A stretch of DNA of 64,000 nt, taken from NCBI GenBank assembly GCA_023391415.1, contig JAEWAY010000036.1, forward strand, positions 360,603 through 424,602, written 5' to 3'. Below are positions 8,719 to 16,928 of the stretch, piece after piece (the first letter of the stretch is position 1; each line of letters starts with the position of its first letter). The translations under genes were made by a program, and so were the position numbers. The notes beneath the pieces are model-generated. The model worked only from the letters and a program-made list of their open reading frames with translations. It did no database searches and was not told the origin of the DNA. The DNA comes from Bacteroidota bacterium (GTDB lineage Bacteria; Bacteroidota; Bacteroidia; Cytophagales; Cytophagaceae).

Positions 8719-9911
8719 TCACATCAATATGGTCATCGCCCGGACAAGAAAGTCATTGATCACTTCGAGTACGTCGTCGTCTATGTAAAAAGATCCGCTA
8801 GCGTCCAGTTCTACCTCAGCCCCGCTCTGAATTCGCGCCAAGGCTCGGGCGACAACCATTTTACTCATAAAAGAGACTTCTGAAGCGAACTTCGTATAAT
8901 CCTGTTTTCCCATTGGACACTTCGTATCGAAACGTAAAAGGATTTCTGTAATCGCGTAGCGGAATAAAAACAACCGCCATAAATGTACCAATGAGAATAT
9001 CAATCAATAGATCACTCAGGTTTCCGACTATAATAGTCGGAAAAAAGGTATGGAATGCTCGTATCCTTTCCGCGCCATCTCTTAATTAAGGAGATATTGG
9101 CCAACTTGTAGCCGCAACGAGCAAAATAGCCGATAAGGAAGCGTATGGGATCAGATTCAACCAGGAAGATATTCCAACAATGCTCAGCGCCAGAAACAAT
9201 CTCGTGAAAAATCGTGGACATCTTGGTCGGGCCCCGGCCACTATATTGGCGGCGCCCCTTACAATCACCGCGGTAATAGAGAGATCTCCGATCAAACCAG
9301 CGAGCAAGTTTCCTACTCCCCGCGCTTTAAGCTCAAGATTGGTATTCGTCAGCCTTTTCATCGGATCAATCTTGTCGCTCGCTTCAATAAATACTCAGCA
9401 ACGTTTCCATATTAGCGACAATAGCGAGCGTCGACGCCACCACATATACTTTATAAGAAGCCAAACTCGATCAATCAGGAAAATTAAAATTAGAAACAAG
9501 CTGACCAAACGTACCGGATGAGGGAAGCTTGACCAAACGCCCTCTCCCAACGCGAACTCGGGATACGCGAGACTCAACAGATAATTCAAAACGACGCCAG
9601 CGAAACGACAATCAGCGGAGCCGGGATCAACTTGATTCGGTTAAGAGAAGTTGTCGGACATATGATGAAAATGAGAAGCGAAACGCTAGTAATCACAAGA
9701 ACCGCCGGATCGATTCGTCGAAGAGCTTCAACAACCTGGAAAAAGATATTTTCGAGATTCCAGCGAACAAATTTGTACCAGAAGCCAAAGCGATACCCAA
9801 ACAGAGGGGCAACGCTACCAGAAAGACAACAATTCCGGAGGATAAATCATATTTCAGATCATGTGGAGAAATCGAGATAAAATCATAGACATTCAACACT
9901 CCATGCAACAT
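8719..9911 (-). pseudogene. Decayed SulP-family inorganic anion transporter
   Basis: Pieces of a SulP transporter appear in the right order but in changing frames. The start (9911-9770) reads YDLSSGIVVFLVALPLCLGI, the first SulP helix. After about 9757 the text jumps to the later FFQVVEALRRIDPAVLVITS segment in another frame, so the helices between are deleted. Then come LNRIKLIPAPLIVVSL, GQLVSNFNFPD followed by a stop, YVVASTLAIVANMETLLS, a frameshift of about four bases near 9394, DKIDPMKRLTNTNLELKARG, TAVIVRGAANI, another shift, NLIPYASLSAILLV, and finally a STAS-like end EVSFMSKMVVARAL to VLEVINDF. Together at least five frameshifts or stops plus one large internal deletion. The intact protein would be cytoplasmic-membrane bound and carry bicarbonate or sulfate. 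Not functional as it stands. Confidence 0.9.
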
Positions 9912-10002
9912 AATAATCCTATTCTGCTCTCATTGTTCACCCTGTCATTTCCACCACGGGAGCTTCCGGTTCGTCAGGATCTCAACAAACTTTTCCGGCA
10001 AT

Positions 10003-10026
10003 AAAAAAAGCCTCTGTTAAGAGGCT
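10003..10026 (-). terminator. Intrinsic terminator after HU gene
   Basis: On the minus strand a seven-base stem (AGCCTCT with AGAGGCT, loop of four) is followed by a run of seven T. It lies 20 bases after the HU stop codon. Confidence 0.85.
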
Positions 10027-10045
10027 CTTGAATGCTTTCGCTTAG

Positions 10046-10318
10046 TTACTTAATGTTGTCCGATAATTGAGCGCCGGCCTTAAACTTCACCACATTTTTC
10101 TCTTTAATTTCGATAGGTTTGCCCGTCTGAGGATTTCTACCAGTTCTCGCGCTCCTCTTGGAGAGATCAAAAGTACCAAATCCGATTAAAGCCACTTTCT
10201 CCCCTTTTTTAAGGCTTTCAGACGTAACATTAATAAAAGCTTCCAACGCCTTCTTCGCATCCGCTTTGGATAATTTTGCCTCTGACGCTATAGCGTCGAT
10301 TAATTCTGCTTTGTTCAT
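10046..10318 (-). CDS. HU family DNA-binding protein
   Basis: A 90-residue HU/IHF protein, the usual length. The N-terminal helical dimerisation part (NKAELIDAIASEAKLSKADA) is followed by GFGTF and the DNA-binding arm with R-x-G-R-N-P-Q-T-G, where the conserved Arg-Asn-Pro tip bends DNA in the minor groove. It acts as a nucleoid architectural protein, normally a dimer. The gene stands alone with its own promoter (10369-10398) and terminator (10003-10026), so it is a single-gene transcript. HU versus IHF subunit cannot be settled by sequence, but a lone copy next to no partner favours HU. Confidence 0.97.
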   Translation of the reverse strand: MNKAELIDAIASEAKLSKADAKKALEAFINVTSESLKKGEKVALIGFGTFDLSKRSARTGRNPQTGKPIEIKEKNVVKFKAGAQLSDNIK

Positions 10319-10368
10319 TTTTTAAGATATTTGACTTAAACAATAATTAAAAATAACTGAATCTTTAT

Positions 10369-10398
10369 CAAAGATAATTGAAAACATACATCTGTCAA
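10369..10398 (-). promoter_or_regulatory. Promoter of the HU gene
   Basis: On the minus strand TTGACA (10398-10393) and TATCTTTG (10376-10369) are present, with 19 bases between TTG and the -7 box, the expected Bacteroidota arrangement. The predicted start of transcription is near 10362, leaving a leader of about 44 bases. Confidence 0.7.
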
Positions 10399-10710
10399 TC
10401 CTTTCATTTTTAAATTTATTAAAATATTTTTAGAAAATATTATATTTTTTTAAAGATAAAAATATAAATACCTAATAATAAGAAACATAAAAATAACCTG
10501 GTAAAGAGGTAAGGTTTTTGTAAAAGTTTAAAAAAAAGCTCCAGCGAGCTATTCTAGTGACTTTTATCCCCTTGACGCTCCACGTGAAAAATCATGGTCA
10601 TGAATTTAATTCGCCTGATTATTGTTGTTATGAATTGTATTATTTACAGTCTATAAATACTAATGGTCCTCTCCGAGGGTTTCTAATATTGAAATAAAGC
10701 GATAGATCAA
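10399..10710. other. AT-rich intergenic region
   Basis: Apart from the HU promoter at its left edge and the minus-strand terminator at 10529-10550, this gap before the DUF2007 gene holds no ORF that can be supported. The part 10400-10540 is extremely AT-rich. The part 10551-10700 has a normal base mix, a near-palindrome around TCATGGTCATGA (about 10591-10602) and a small hairpin near 10673; it may be transcribed leftward into the terminator. Confidence 0.5.
10529..10550 (-). terminator. Orphan intrinsic terminator, minus strand
   Basis: The minus strand reads AGCTC-GCTG-GAGCT followed by eight T: a five-base stem with a strong T run. There is no minus-strand gene just upstream (10551-10710), so it either ends an unannotated small RNA or is fortuitous. 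Confidence 0.55.
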
Positions 10711-11142
10711 ATGAGTCAACTTGTTACCATAGCTTCTTATAGCAACCCGATCGAAGCCAATCTCTATAAATCCAAACTTGAATCCTATGGAATTTCCTGT
10801 TTTCTGATAGACGAAAACCTCGTAAGCCTGGTTCCTTTCTATTCACTCGCCATTGGCGATATCAAACTCAAAGTGCCGGACAACGAGTCCCAAAGAGCGT
10901 TGGAAATACTATCCGACAACGACAACGCCGAACTGAGCGACCATTTTACCCTGAATGCTGAAAACGAAAACCCGGAAGCGAATAAATGTCCCTACTGCCT
11001 TTCTTCAAACTTATATCAGAATAAATACTCGAAAAAATCGCTGTTGTCTTTTCTCATTATCGGCTTTCCTATTCCTATCCGAAAGACCAGCTACCGTTGT
11101 TTCGATTGTGGATTTGAATGGAAACAAAAGACCAACCCTTAG
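10711..11142 (+). CDS. DUF2007 domain protein with C-terminal zinc ribbon
   Basis: A 143-residue cytoplasmic protein. Residues 1-70 match the DUF2007 (putative signal-transducing) pattern: a short ferredoxin-like domain reading VTIASYSNPIEANLYKSKLE, then YGISCFLIDEN and an IKLKVPD strand. The C-terminal part has two cysteine pairs, CPYC and CFDC, about 40 residues apart, typical of a zinc ribbon, separated by a hydrophobic ISFL-like stretch. The role of the family is not established; many copies sit alone. The 3' end overlaps the stop of a 25-codon ORF on the other strand by four bases. Confidence 0.85.
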   Translation: MSQLVTIASYSNPIEANLYKSKLESYGISCFLIDENLVSLVPFYSLAIGDIKLKVPDNESQRALEILSDNDNAELSDHFTLNAENENPEANKCPYCLSSNLYQNKYSKKSLLSFLIIGFPIPIRKTSYRCFDCGFEWKQKTNP

Positions 11143-11216
11143 GCCAGAGCCATAAAGCTCCATATCCACGAAAATACGATAGCCGCCAGGGTGATCAACA
11201 TAAATACCTTTTTCAT
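11139..11216 (-). CDS. Candidate 25-residue membrane peptide
   Basis: The minus strand carries an ORF of 25 codons starting ATG at 11216. The product begins MKKVFMLITL and ends WSFMALA: two lysines followed by an unbroken hydrophobic stretch with two Trp, the look of a single membrane-spanning small protein or a bare signal anchor. Its stop overlaps the DUF2007 stop by four bases, in convergent orientation. No terminator or clear promoter was found. It could be a chance ORF or the remnant of a signal peptide from a lost gene. Confidence 0.35.
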   Translation of the reverse strand: MKKVFMLITLAAIVFSWIWSFMALA

Positions 11217-11423
11217 TTTTAATCTCGGGGTTCGTTCAACAAAAACGGGAAATATATTCCAATCATCCGCGTCAGGGTCATCCACGCGTACCGGGAATTT
11301 AATACGAGCAAAAACTTGTATGGGTTTTGATTATCGTTGCCAAGTTTTCCACATCCGAATTTTATCTATCGGGAATGTATTCTTACGCGATAATGTTTTA
11401 AATTCAATCTTTTTATATCCGAT

Positions 11424-12980
11424 ATGAGTAAAGAAAAACGTAAAGACAAAGAAACCGAGCACCATCACCTGCATCTTCGGACTGTAACGATGAGCGATTA
11501 TGAAGATATAAAGGAAATCATGGATCGCGTATACAGTAACGCCGGAGGCTCATGGACCAAAAAGGAATTTAAATCCATGCTCAAATACTTTCCTCAGGGA
11601 CAGATTGGTATTGAGGATAATGGCAAAATCGTCGCCGCGGCCTTCAGTCTCGTCGTCGATTATTCAAAATTCGGAGATAAGCATACCTATAAGCAAATTA
11701 CCGGCGAAGGCATGTTGACCACTCACCAGGACGATGGCGACACCCTGTACGGAATCGACGTATTTGTACATCCGGATTATCAGGGAATGCGCCTCGGCCG
11801 CAGGCTTTACGACGCGCGGAAAGAATTGTGCGAAGGCCTTAACCTCCGGGCTATCATCGCCGGAGGAAGGATTCCCGGATACAAAGACTACGCGGACAAG
11901 CTGCTGCCGAGGCAATACATCGAGAAAGTAAAGAACAAGGAAATATACGACCCGATCCTTACTTTTCAACTGGCCAACAACTTCCACGTCAGAAAAATGA
12001 TGAATAATTATTTGCCCGACGATACGGAATCCAAGTCATACGCGACCCTGCTGGAGTGGATCAATATAGACTACGATGAAAGCGTCAAGCTGATTGGTGG
12101 AGCGAAAGAGTCCGCGCGTGTCGGTGTAGTGCAATGGATGATGCGACCGGTAACCGGTATAAATGAATTGCTTAAACAGATCGAATTCTTCGTCGACGCG
12201 GTATCCGATTACAAAGCCGATTTCATTATATTTCCGGAATTCTTCAACGCTCCGCTCATGGCGGCCTTCGCCTCAGACAATTCCGCCGACGCGGTCAGGC
12301 AGCTCGCGGAGCATACCGAAACGATCAAAGAGGCCATGATCAGTTACGCGCTAAGCTACAATATCAATATTATCGCGGGCAGCATGCCGCTCTATCAGCG
12401 GGGCAAGTTATATAACGTGTGCTATCTGTGCCGCAGAGACGGCACGTACGATGTCCAATACAAACTCCACGTGACTCCGGACGAACAAACCTACTGGGGA
12501 CTTCAGGGAGGCAACAAGCTTCAGGTATTTGAAACGGATTCGGGCAAAATCGGGATCCTGATTTGCTATGACATCGAATTTCCAGAGCTTTCCAGAATAT
12601 TGGGCGAACAGGAGATCAATATTTTGTTTGTGCCTTTCTGGACAGATACCAAAACCGCTTTTCTGCGAGTCATGCGCTGCGCTCAAGCGAGGGCGATCGA
12701 AAACGAATGCTATGTAGCGATTTCGGGAAGCGTAGGCAATATGCCGGGAGTAGACAACATGGATATTCAATACGCGCAATCGGCGGTCTTTTCCCCGTCG
12801 GACTTCGCGTTTCCACACGACGCGATCGTAGCGGAAGCTACCCCCAACGCGGAAACCATGCTGGTTGTCGATCTGGATTACTATCTGTTGAAAAAACTCC
12901 GAAAACAAGGAACCGTCCGTAACCACCTCAACAGGAGAAACGACTTGTATAAAATTGAATGGTTAAAAAAGGATAAGTAA
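11424..12980 (+). CDS. GNAT acetyltransferase fused to a nitrilase-superfamily amidohydrolase
   Basis: The 518-residue protein joins two enzymes. Residues about 15-215 form a GNAT N-acetyltransferase domain, with the acetyl-CoA loop near HPDYQGMRLGRRLYDARKE. Residues about 235-505 form a carbon-nitrogen hydrolase with the complete Glu-Lys-Cys triad: Glu272 in IFPEFF, Lys347 in YKLHVTP and nucleophile Cys381 in ILICYDIEFPE. The combination and the length match a known bacterial family (for example B. subtilis YhcX). The hydrolase probably cleaves a small amide and the GNAT part may acylate the same or a related amine; the natural substrate is unknown. The protein is cytoplasmic. It stands 19 bases before priA, without an obvious functional connection. 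Confidence 0.93.
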   Translation: MSKEKRKDKETEHHHLHLRTVTMSDYEDIKEIMDRVYSNAGGSWTKKEFKSMLKYFPQGQIGIEDNGKIVAAAFSLVVDYSKFGDKHTYKQITGEGMLTTHQDDGDTLYGIDVFVHPDYQGMRLGRRLYDARKELCEGLNLRAIIAGGRIPGYKDYADKLLPRQYIEKVKNKEIYDPILTFQLANNFHVRKMMNNYLPDDTESKSYATLLEWINIDYDESVKLIGGAKESARVGVVQWMMRPVTGINELLKQIEFFVDAVSDYKADFIIFPEFFNAPLMAAFASDNSADAVRQLAEHTETIKEAMISYALSYNINIIAGSMPLYQRGKLYNVCYLCRRDGTYDVQYKLHVTPDEQTYWGLQGGNKLQVFETDSGKIGILICYDIEFPELSRILGEQEINILFVPFWTDTKTAFLRVMRCAQARAIENECYVAISGSVGNMPGVDNMDIQYAQSAVFSPSDFAFPHDAIVAEATPNAETMLVVDLDYYLLKKLRKQGTVRNHLNRRNDLYKIEWLKKDK

Positions 12981-12999
12981 TATCCTTCAAAACGATCCG

Positions 13000-15489
13000 A
13001 TGAATCAACATTCACTCTTTAACGATAGGTCTCCTGATTTCGCGGAAGTAATTCTGCCATTACCTCTGCCCAATACGTTTACTTACAGAATACCCGCTGG
13101 CGCGCCCGCCGCGATAGGCTCCAGAGTGCTTGTCCAGTTTGGCAAGAAAAGAGTTCTCACCGCGGTGATCAGGGAAATTCATCAGACTCCTCCCGAACTA
13201 TACGAAGCTAAGGAAATCATAGAAGTCCTCGATGAAACACCGCTGATCACCGCGGTTCAACTGAACCTGATCAACTGGATAGCCTCTTACTATATGTGCA
13301 CTCAGGGCGAAGTGCTCAACGCGGCCATCCCTTCGGGGCTCAAGCTAAATAGTGAATCAAAAATTCAGCTAAATCCGGATCCATCTCCTTATCCCGATAT
13401 TCCCATTGACCCTGTTGAGCAAGTTATTCTGGACACTATAGCCCGTCTTGGCGAGGTATCATTCAACGAGCTTCCAAAACGTTGCGGTATCACCCGTATT
13501 CTTCCTTATATACGCTCGCTGATCGAAAAACGAAAAATTATATTGTTCGAGGAAGTAAAGGAAAAATACCGTCCAAAAACAGTATCCAGAATTCGTCTCC
13601 ATGAAAAATACCATTCCAAAGACGCCATTAAGGGGTTATTCGATTTTCTGAAAAACAAACCGCGCCAAACCGATATTGTCCTTAAGCTCCTTTCCTTAAA
13701 TCCATCCTACTCGTCCGAAACGTTTTATAAAGGCGTTGATAAAAATGGCTTTAAAATCCTGATCGACTCGGATACTTCGCTTCGCGCTCTTATCCGGGAA
13801 GGGATACTGGATGAGTTTCAGGAAATCATCCCTCGGTTTCCAGACCTGCCCCATGAGCCCGGAAATCAGCACCCGCTCTCGCCCGCTCAGCAAAAAGCCC
13901 GAAACGCGATTGTCAGTCACTTCGAGACCAGCGATACGGTATTATTACACGGGCTGACAGGAAGCGGGAAGACGGAAATATACATCAACCTGATACATCA
14001 GGCTCTGGAGGGCGGCTCCCAGGTTTTGTTCCTGCTTCCGGAGATCGCGCTTACTACCCAAATTGTCACCCGACTGAAAAGAGCCTTCGGCAACGAGCTT
14101 GGCGTATACCATTCCAAATTTTCAGACAACGAACGCGTAGAAGTCTACAGAAGTTTGTTGTCCGGCAAATATAATCTGATCGTAGGCGTCCGCTCAGCGG
14201 TATTTCTACCTTTTGAAAACCTGGGCTTGATCATTATCGATGAAGAACACGAGACCTCCTATAAACAACAGGACCCGGCGCCGCGTTATCACGCCAGAGA
14301 TACCGCGCTGATGCTCGCGCGGCTGCACAACGCGAAAACACTGATGGGAACCGCTACCCCCTCGATTGAAAGTTATTACCAATGCAAGTCCGGCAACTGG
14401 AAACTCGTGGAACTAACGGAACGATACGCGTCCGCCACATTGCCGGACATACATCTGATCGATCTCCGAAAGGAACGTAAACAAAAGTCCCTGCGAAATG
14501 ATTTTTCCAACGCGTTGCTCCTGCAAATAGAAGAAACACTCACCCGCGAAGAACAGGTGATCCTCTTCCAGAACCGGAGAGGCTATTCCCCATTTCTGAC
14601 CTGTGAAGACTGCGCTTATGTATTCTACTGCAAAAACTGCGATGTAAGCATGACATATCACATGCGTTCGGAAGAGTTGAGATGTCATTATTGCGGACAC
14701 GCGGAGGAAGTAGCTCACGCCTGTCCGGCCTGCGGTTCCTCCAAAATCAAAACCACTGGATTCGGTACCGAGAAACTGGAGGATGATCTCAAGCTATTTT
14801 TGCCCGACGCGCGCCTCTCCCGGATGGATATGGACACTACCCGCAGAAAAAACAGCTATCAGGAAATAATCAATGATTTTGAGCAAAGAAAAACGGATAT
14901 TCTGATCGGCACCCAAATGGTTACCAAAGGCCTGGACTTCGACAATGTAAGTCTGGTGGGGATATTCGATACGGACAGAAGTCTGCATTTTCCCGATTTC
15001 CGGGCGCATGAACGCGCTTTCCAGGTTCTGACACAGGTAAGTGGGCGCGCTGGACGAAAAGACAAACGAGGAAAAGTATTTATTCAGACGAATTTCCCTG
15101 AGCATAAAATTTTTCGGCTTATTATTGAAAATGATTACATTTCAATGTATAATCATGAGATTGAGGAGCGGGAGCGCTTTTTCTATCCGCCTTTCTCCAG
15201 AATGATCAGGTTGATGATAAAAGATCCGAAACCCGAACAAAGTAAGAAATGCGCTGACGCGGTATTCGCTCATCTCGCCGGCGTGATTGGCAAACAGCGC
15301 CTGCTTGGGCCTGAGATTCCACTGATCAACAAAATCAGGAATCTTTATCTGGTATCCATATATATAAAACTGGAACGGGAGGGAATAAACCTTTCCAAAG
15401 CGAAAGAATTGATTCAAAAGGAACTCGTCAGAACCATGGCCAGAGACTTTAAATCAACAATCATCTCCATTGACGTAGACCCTGTTTAA
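13000..15489 (+). CDS. priA: Primosomal protein N' (PriA helicase)
   Basis: PriA recognises stalled replication forks and reloads the replicative helicase. The 829-residue protein has the N-terminal DNA-binding domain (FAEVILPLPLPNTFTYRIP), the helicase Walker A GLTGSGKT with Lys324, a DEEH box at 414-417, the cysteine-rich zinc insert (CEDCAYVFYCKNC, then CHYCG and CPACG), and the late helicase motifs GTQMVTKGLDF and QVSGRAGR. Length is slightly above E. coli PriA (732), as in other Bacteroidota. A lipoprotein gene follows four bases after the stop, so the two may be co-transcribed. Confidence 0.98.
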   Translation: MNQHSLFNDRSPDFAEVILPLPLPNTFTYRIPAGAPAAIGSRVLVQFGKKRVLTAVIREIHQTPPELYEAKEIIEVLDETPLITAVQLNLINWIASYYMCTQGEVLNAAIPSGLKLNSESKIQLNPDPSPYPDIPIDPVEQVILDTIARLGEVSFNELPKRCGITRILPYIRSLIEKRKIILFEEVKEKYRPKTVSRIRLHEKYHSKDAIKGLFDFLKNKPRQTDIVLKLLSLNPSYSSETFYKGVDKNGFKILIDSDTSLRALIREGILDEFQEIIPRFPDLPHEPGNQHPLSPAQQKARNAIVSHFETSDTVLLHGLTGSGKTEIYINLIHQALEGGSQVLFLLPEIALTTQIVTRLKRAFGNELGVYHSKFSDNERVEVYRSLLSGKYNLIVGVRSAVFLPFENLGLIIIDEEHETSYKQQDPAPRYHARDTALMLARLHNAKTLMGTATPSIESYYQCKSGNWKLVELTERYASATLPDIHLIDLRKERKQKSLRNDFSNALLLQIEETLTREEQVILFQNRRGYSPFLTCEDCAYVFYCKNCDVSMTYHMRSEELRCHYCGHAEEVAHACPACGSSKIKTTGFGTEKLEDDLKLFLPDARLSRMDMDTTRRKNSYQEIINDFEQRKTDILIGTQMVTKGLDFDNVSLVGIFDTDRSLHFPDFRAHERAFQVLTQVSGRAGRKDKRGKVFIQTNFPEHKIFRLIIENDYISMYNHEIEERERFFYPPFSRMIRLMIKDPKPEQSKKCADAVFAHLAGVIGKQRLLGPEIPLINKIRNLYLVSIYIKLEREGINLSKAKELIQKELVRTMARDFKSTIISIDVDPV

Positions 15490-15493
15490 AAAA

Positions 15494-16123
15494 ATGATGA
15501 ATAAGAAAATATTTATACCTGTCATCCTGCTAATGTTCGCGGTAAGTTCCTGTGACCAGAGCCGGCAAAACGACGAGTTGGAAAACAAGAGCTATATAGG
15601 CGAAAAAGAACAGAAACTGGATACCGCCTCTATAACGGAACCTAAAAAAACTCCGGTAAAGATCAAAGGAGAAAATAGGATCGGCACGGTGGAAAGCGTG
15701 TTTCTCGACAACTTTGACGCTATACAGCCAGGTATTTCTTACCTGAATGTAAAGGAAATTTTTCCTTCCGCTCCCGCCCCACGGACCCAGCCAGGGTCAA
15801 ACCAGCGATACACAGTCACTGAAAGCAAAAGCGACATTAGTCTATTCGAGCAGACCGCTCTTCTGGATTTCATATTTAAAAACGATACCCTCTCCGGCTA
15901 CTTCCTGACTATTACCGAAAGCGATTTTGAAAAAGCGGAAGCGCTTGACGAAGCTCTTCATAAACGATACACCAAAAAGCTGGGCAGTTGCGTTCAGGAA
16001 AAAGTCGAAGAAGACACCCGCTTTTTGACTACTTGCTACTGGACCAACAAGAGTAAAACGCTCACCTACACGTATGACATCAACGCGGGTAAAATCACCC
16101 TGTATTATCAGAGAAGCAAGTAG
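15494..16123 (+). CDS. Putative lipoprotein of unknown function
   Basis: A 209-residue protein with a lipoprotein signal: a positive start MMNKK, a hydrophobic core and the lipobox AVSSC, with the acylated cysteine at position 20. A low-complexity charged linker follows to about residue 60. The remainder looks like an alpha/beta domain with a segment FDAIQPGISYLNVKEIFP, which recalls the 'G-M-s-x-x-x-V' start of small exported domains, and two later cysteines (GSCVQEK, TTCYW) that may form a disulfide. It starts four bases after priA. I do not recognise the family. Confidence 0.8.
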   Translation: MMNKKIFIPVILLMFAVSSCDQSRQNDELENKSYIGEKEQKLDTASITEPKKTPVKIKGENRIGTVESVFLDNFDAIQPGISYLNVKEIFPSAPAPRTQPGSNQRYTVTESKSDISLFEQTALLDFIFKNDTLSGYFLTITESDFEKAEALDEALHKRYTKKLGSCVQEKVEEDTRFLTTCYWTNKSKTLTYTYDINAGKITLYYQRSK

Positions 16124-16139
16124 GTAAAACCCAGGCTTC

Positions 16140-16916
16140 TCAAGACAAGATATCCCATTCCCCGTTAATCTGGGGGATGGCGTAGTGCGCGGTCATGTCG
16201 TACATGACGGGCACGACGGACACGTAGTTGTTGGACAAGGCCCACTCGTCCGTATCCTCTCCCTTATCAGAATTGACAAAGCTTCCGTTCATCCAGAAAT
16301 ATCTTCTGCCTTGCGGATCTTCGCGTTCCTCGAACAACTCCTGCCACCGGGCTCTCGCCTGCCGGCATATCTTGATCCCCCTGATTGGTTCCTCAGACTT
16401 GGCCGGAATATTCACATTCAGCGCCACTCCTTTGGCCAGGCCATATTTCAGTACCTGCTCGGTGATCTTTTTTACCGCGTCTCTGCAATGATCCATATCC
16501 GCGTTTGGCGCGAAGTCGCATAAGGAAAACCCGATGGAAGGCATTCCTTCGATCGCCGCCTCGATCGCCGCCGACATCGTACCGGAATACAAGACGCTAA
16601 TACTGGAATTGCTACCATGGTTGATACCACTCACCACCAGATCGGGACGTTTTTTGTTCAATACAAAAAACTTGGCCAGCTTAACGCAATCCGCGGGCGT
16701 ACCCGAGCATTCATAAGCGGTTACGGATCCGAATATGTCCGTTTTATCCAATCGCAGCGTATTGCCGATCGTAATGGCGTGCCCCATGCCGGATTGAGGT
16801 CCCGAAGGGGCCACAACGATCACCTCACCCAACTCTTTCATCACATCGACCAGGACACGGATGCCCTGAGCGCTTATGCCATCATCATTGGCTACTAAAA
16901 TCAACGGTCTCGCCAT
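16140..16916 (-). CDS. surE: 5'/3'-nucleotidase SurE
   Basis: SurE removes phosphate from nucleoside monophosphates and short polyphosphates, using a divalent metal. The 258-residue protein has the metal-binding start VANDDGISAQG (Asn10-Asp11-Asp12), the conserved SGINHGSN loop and YSGTMSAAIEA, all as in the family. It is cytoplasmic, of normal length and presumably dimeric. It is the last gene of a minus-strand run and follows ribBA by 12 bases. Confidence 0.97.
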   Translation of the reverse strand: MARPLILVANDDGISAQGIRVLVDVMKELGEVIVVAPSGPQSGMGHAITIGNTLRLDKTDIFGSVTAYECSGTPADCVKLAKFFVLNKKRPDLVVSGINHGSNSSISVLYSGTMSAAIEAAIEGMPSIGFSLCDFAPNADMDHCRDAVKKITEQVLKYGLAKGVALNVNIPAKSEEPIRGIKICRQARARWQELFEEREDPQGRRYFWMNGSFVNSDKGEDTDEWALSNNYVSVVPVMYDMTAHYAIPQINGEWDILS

Positions 16917-16928
16917 CTTGTGATATGA

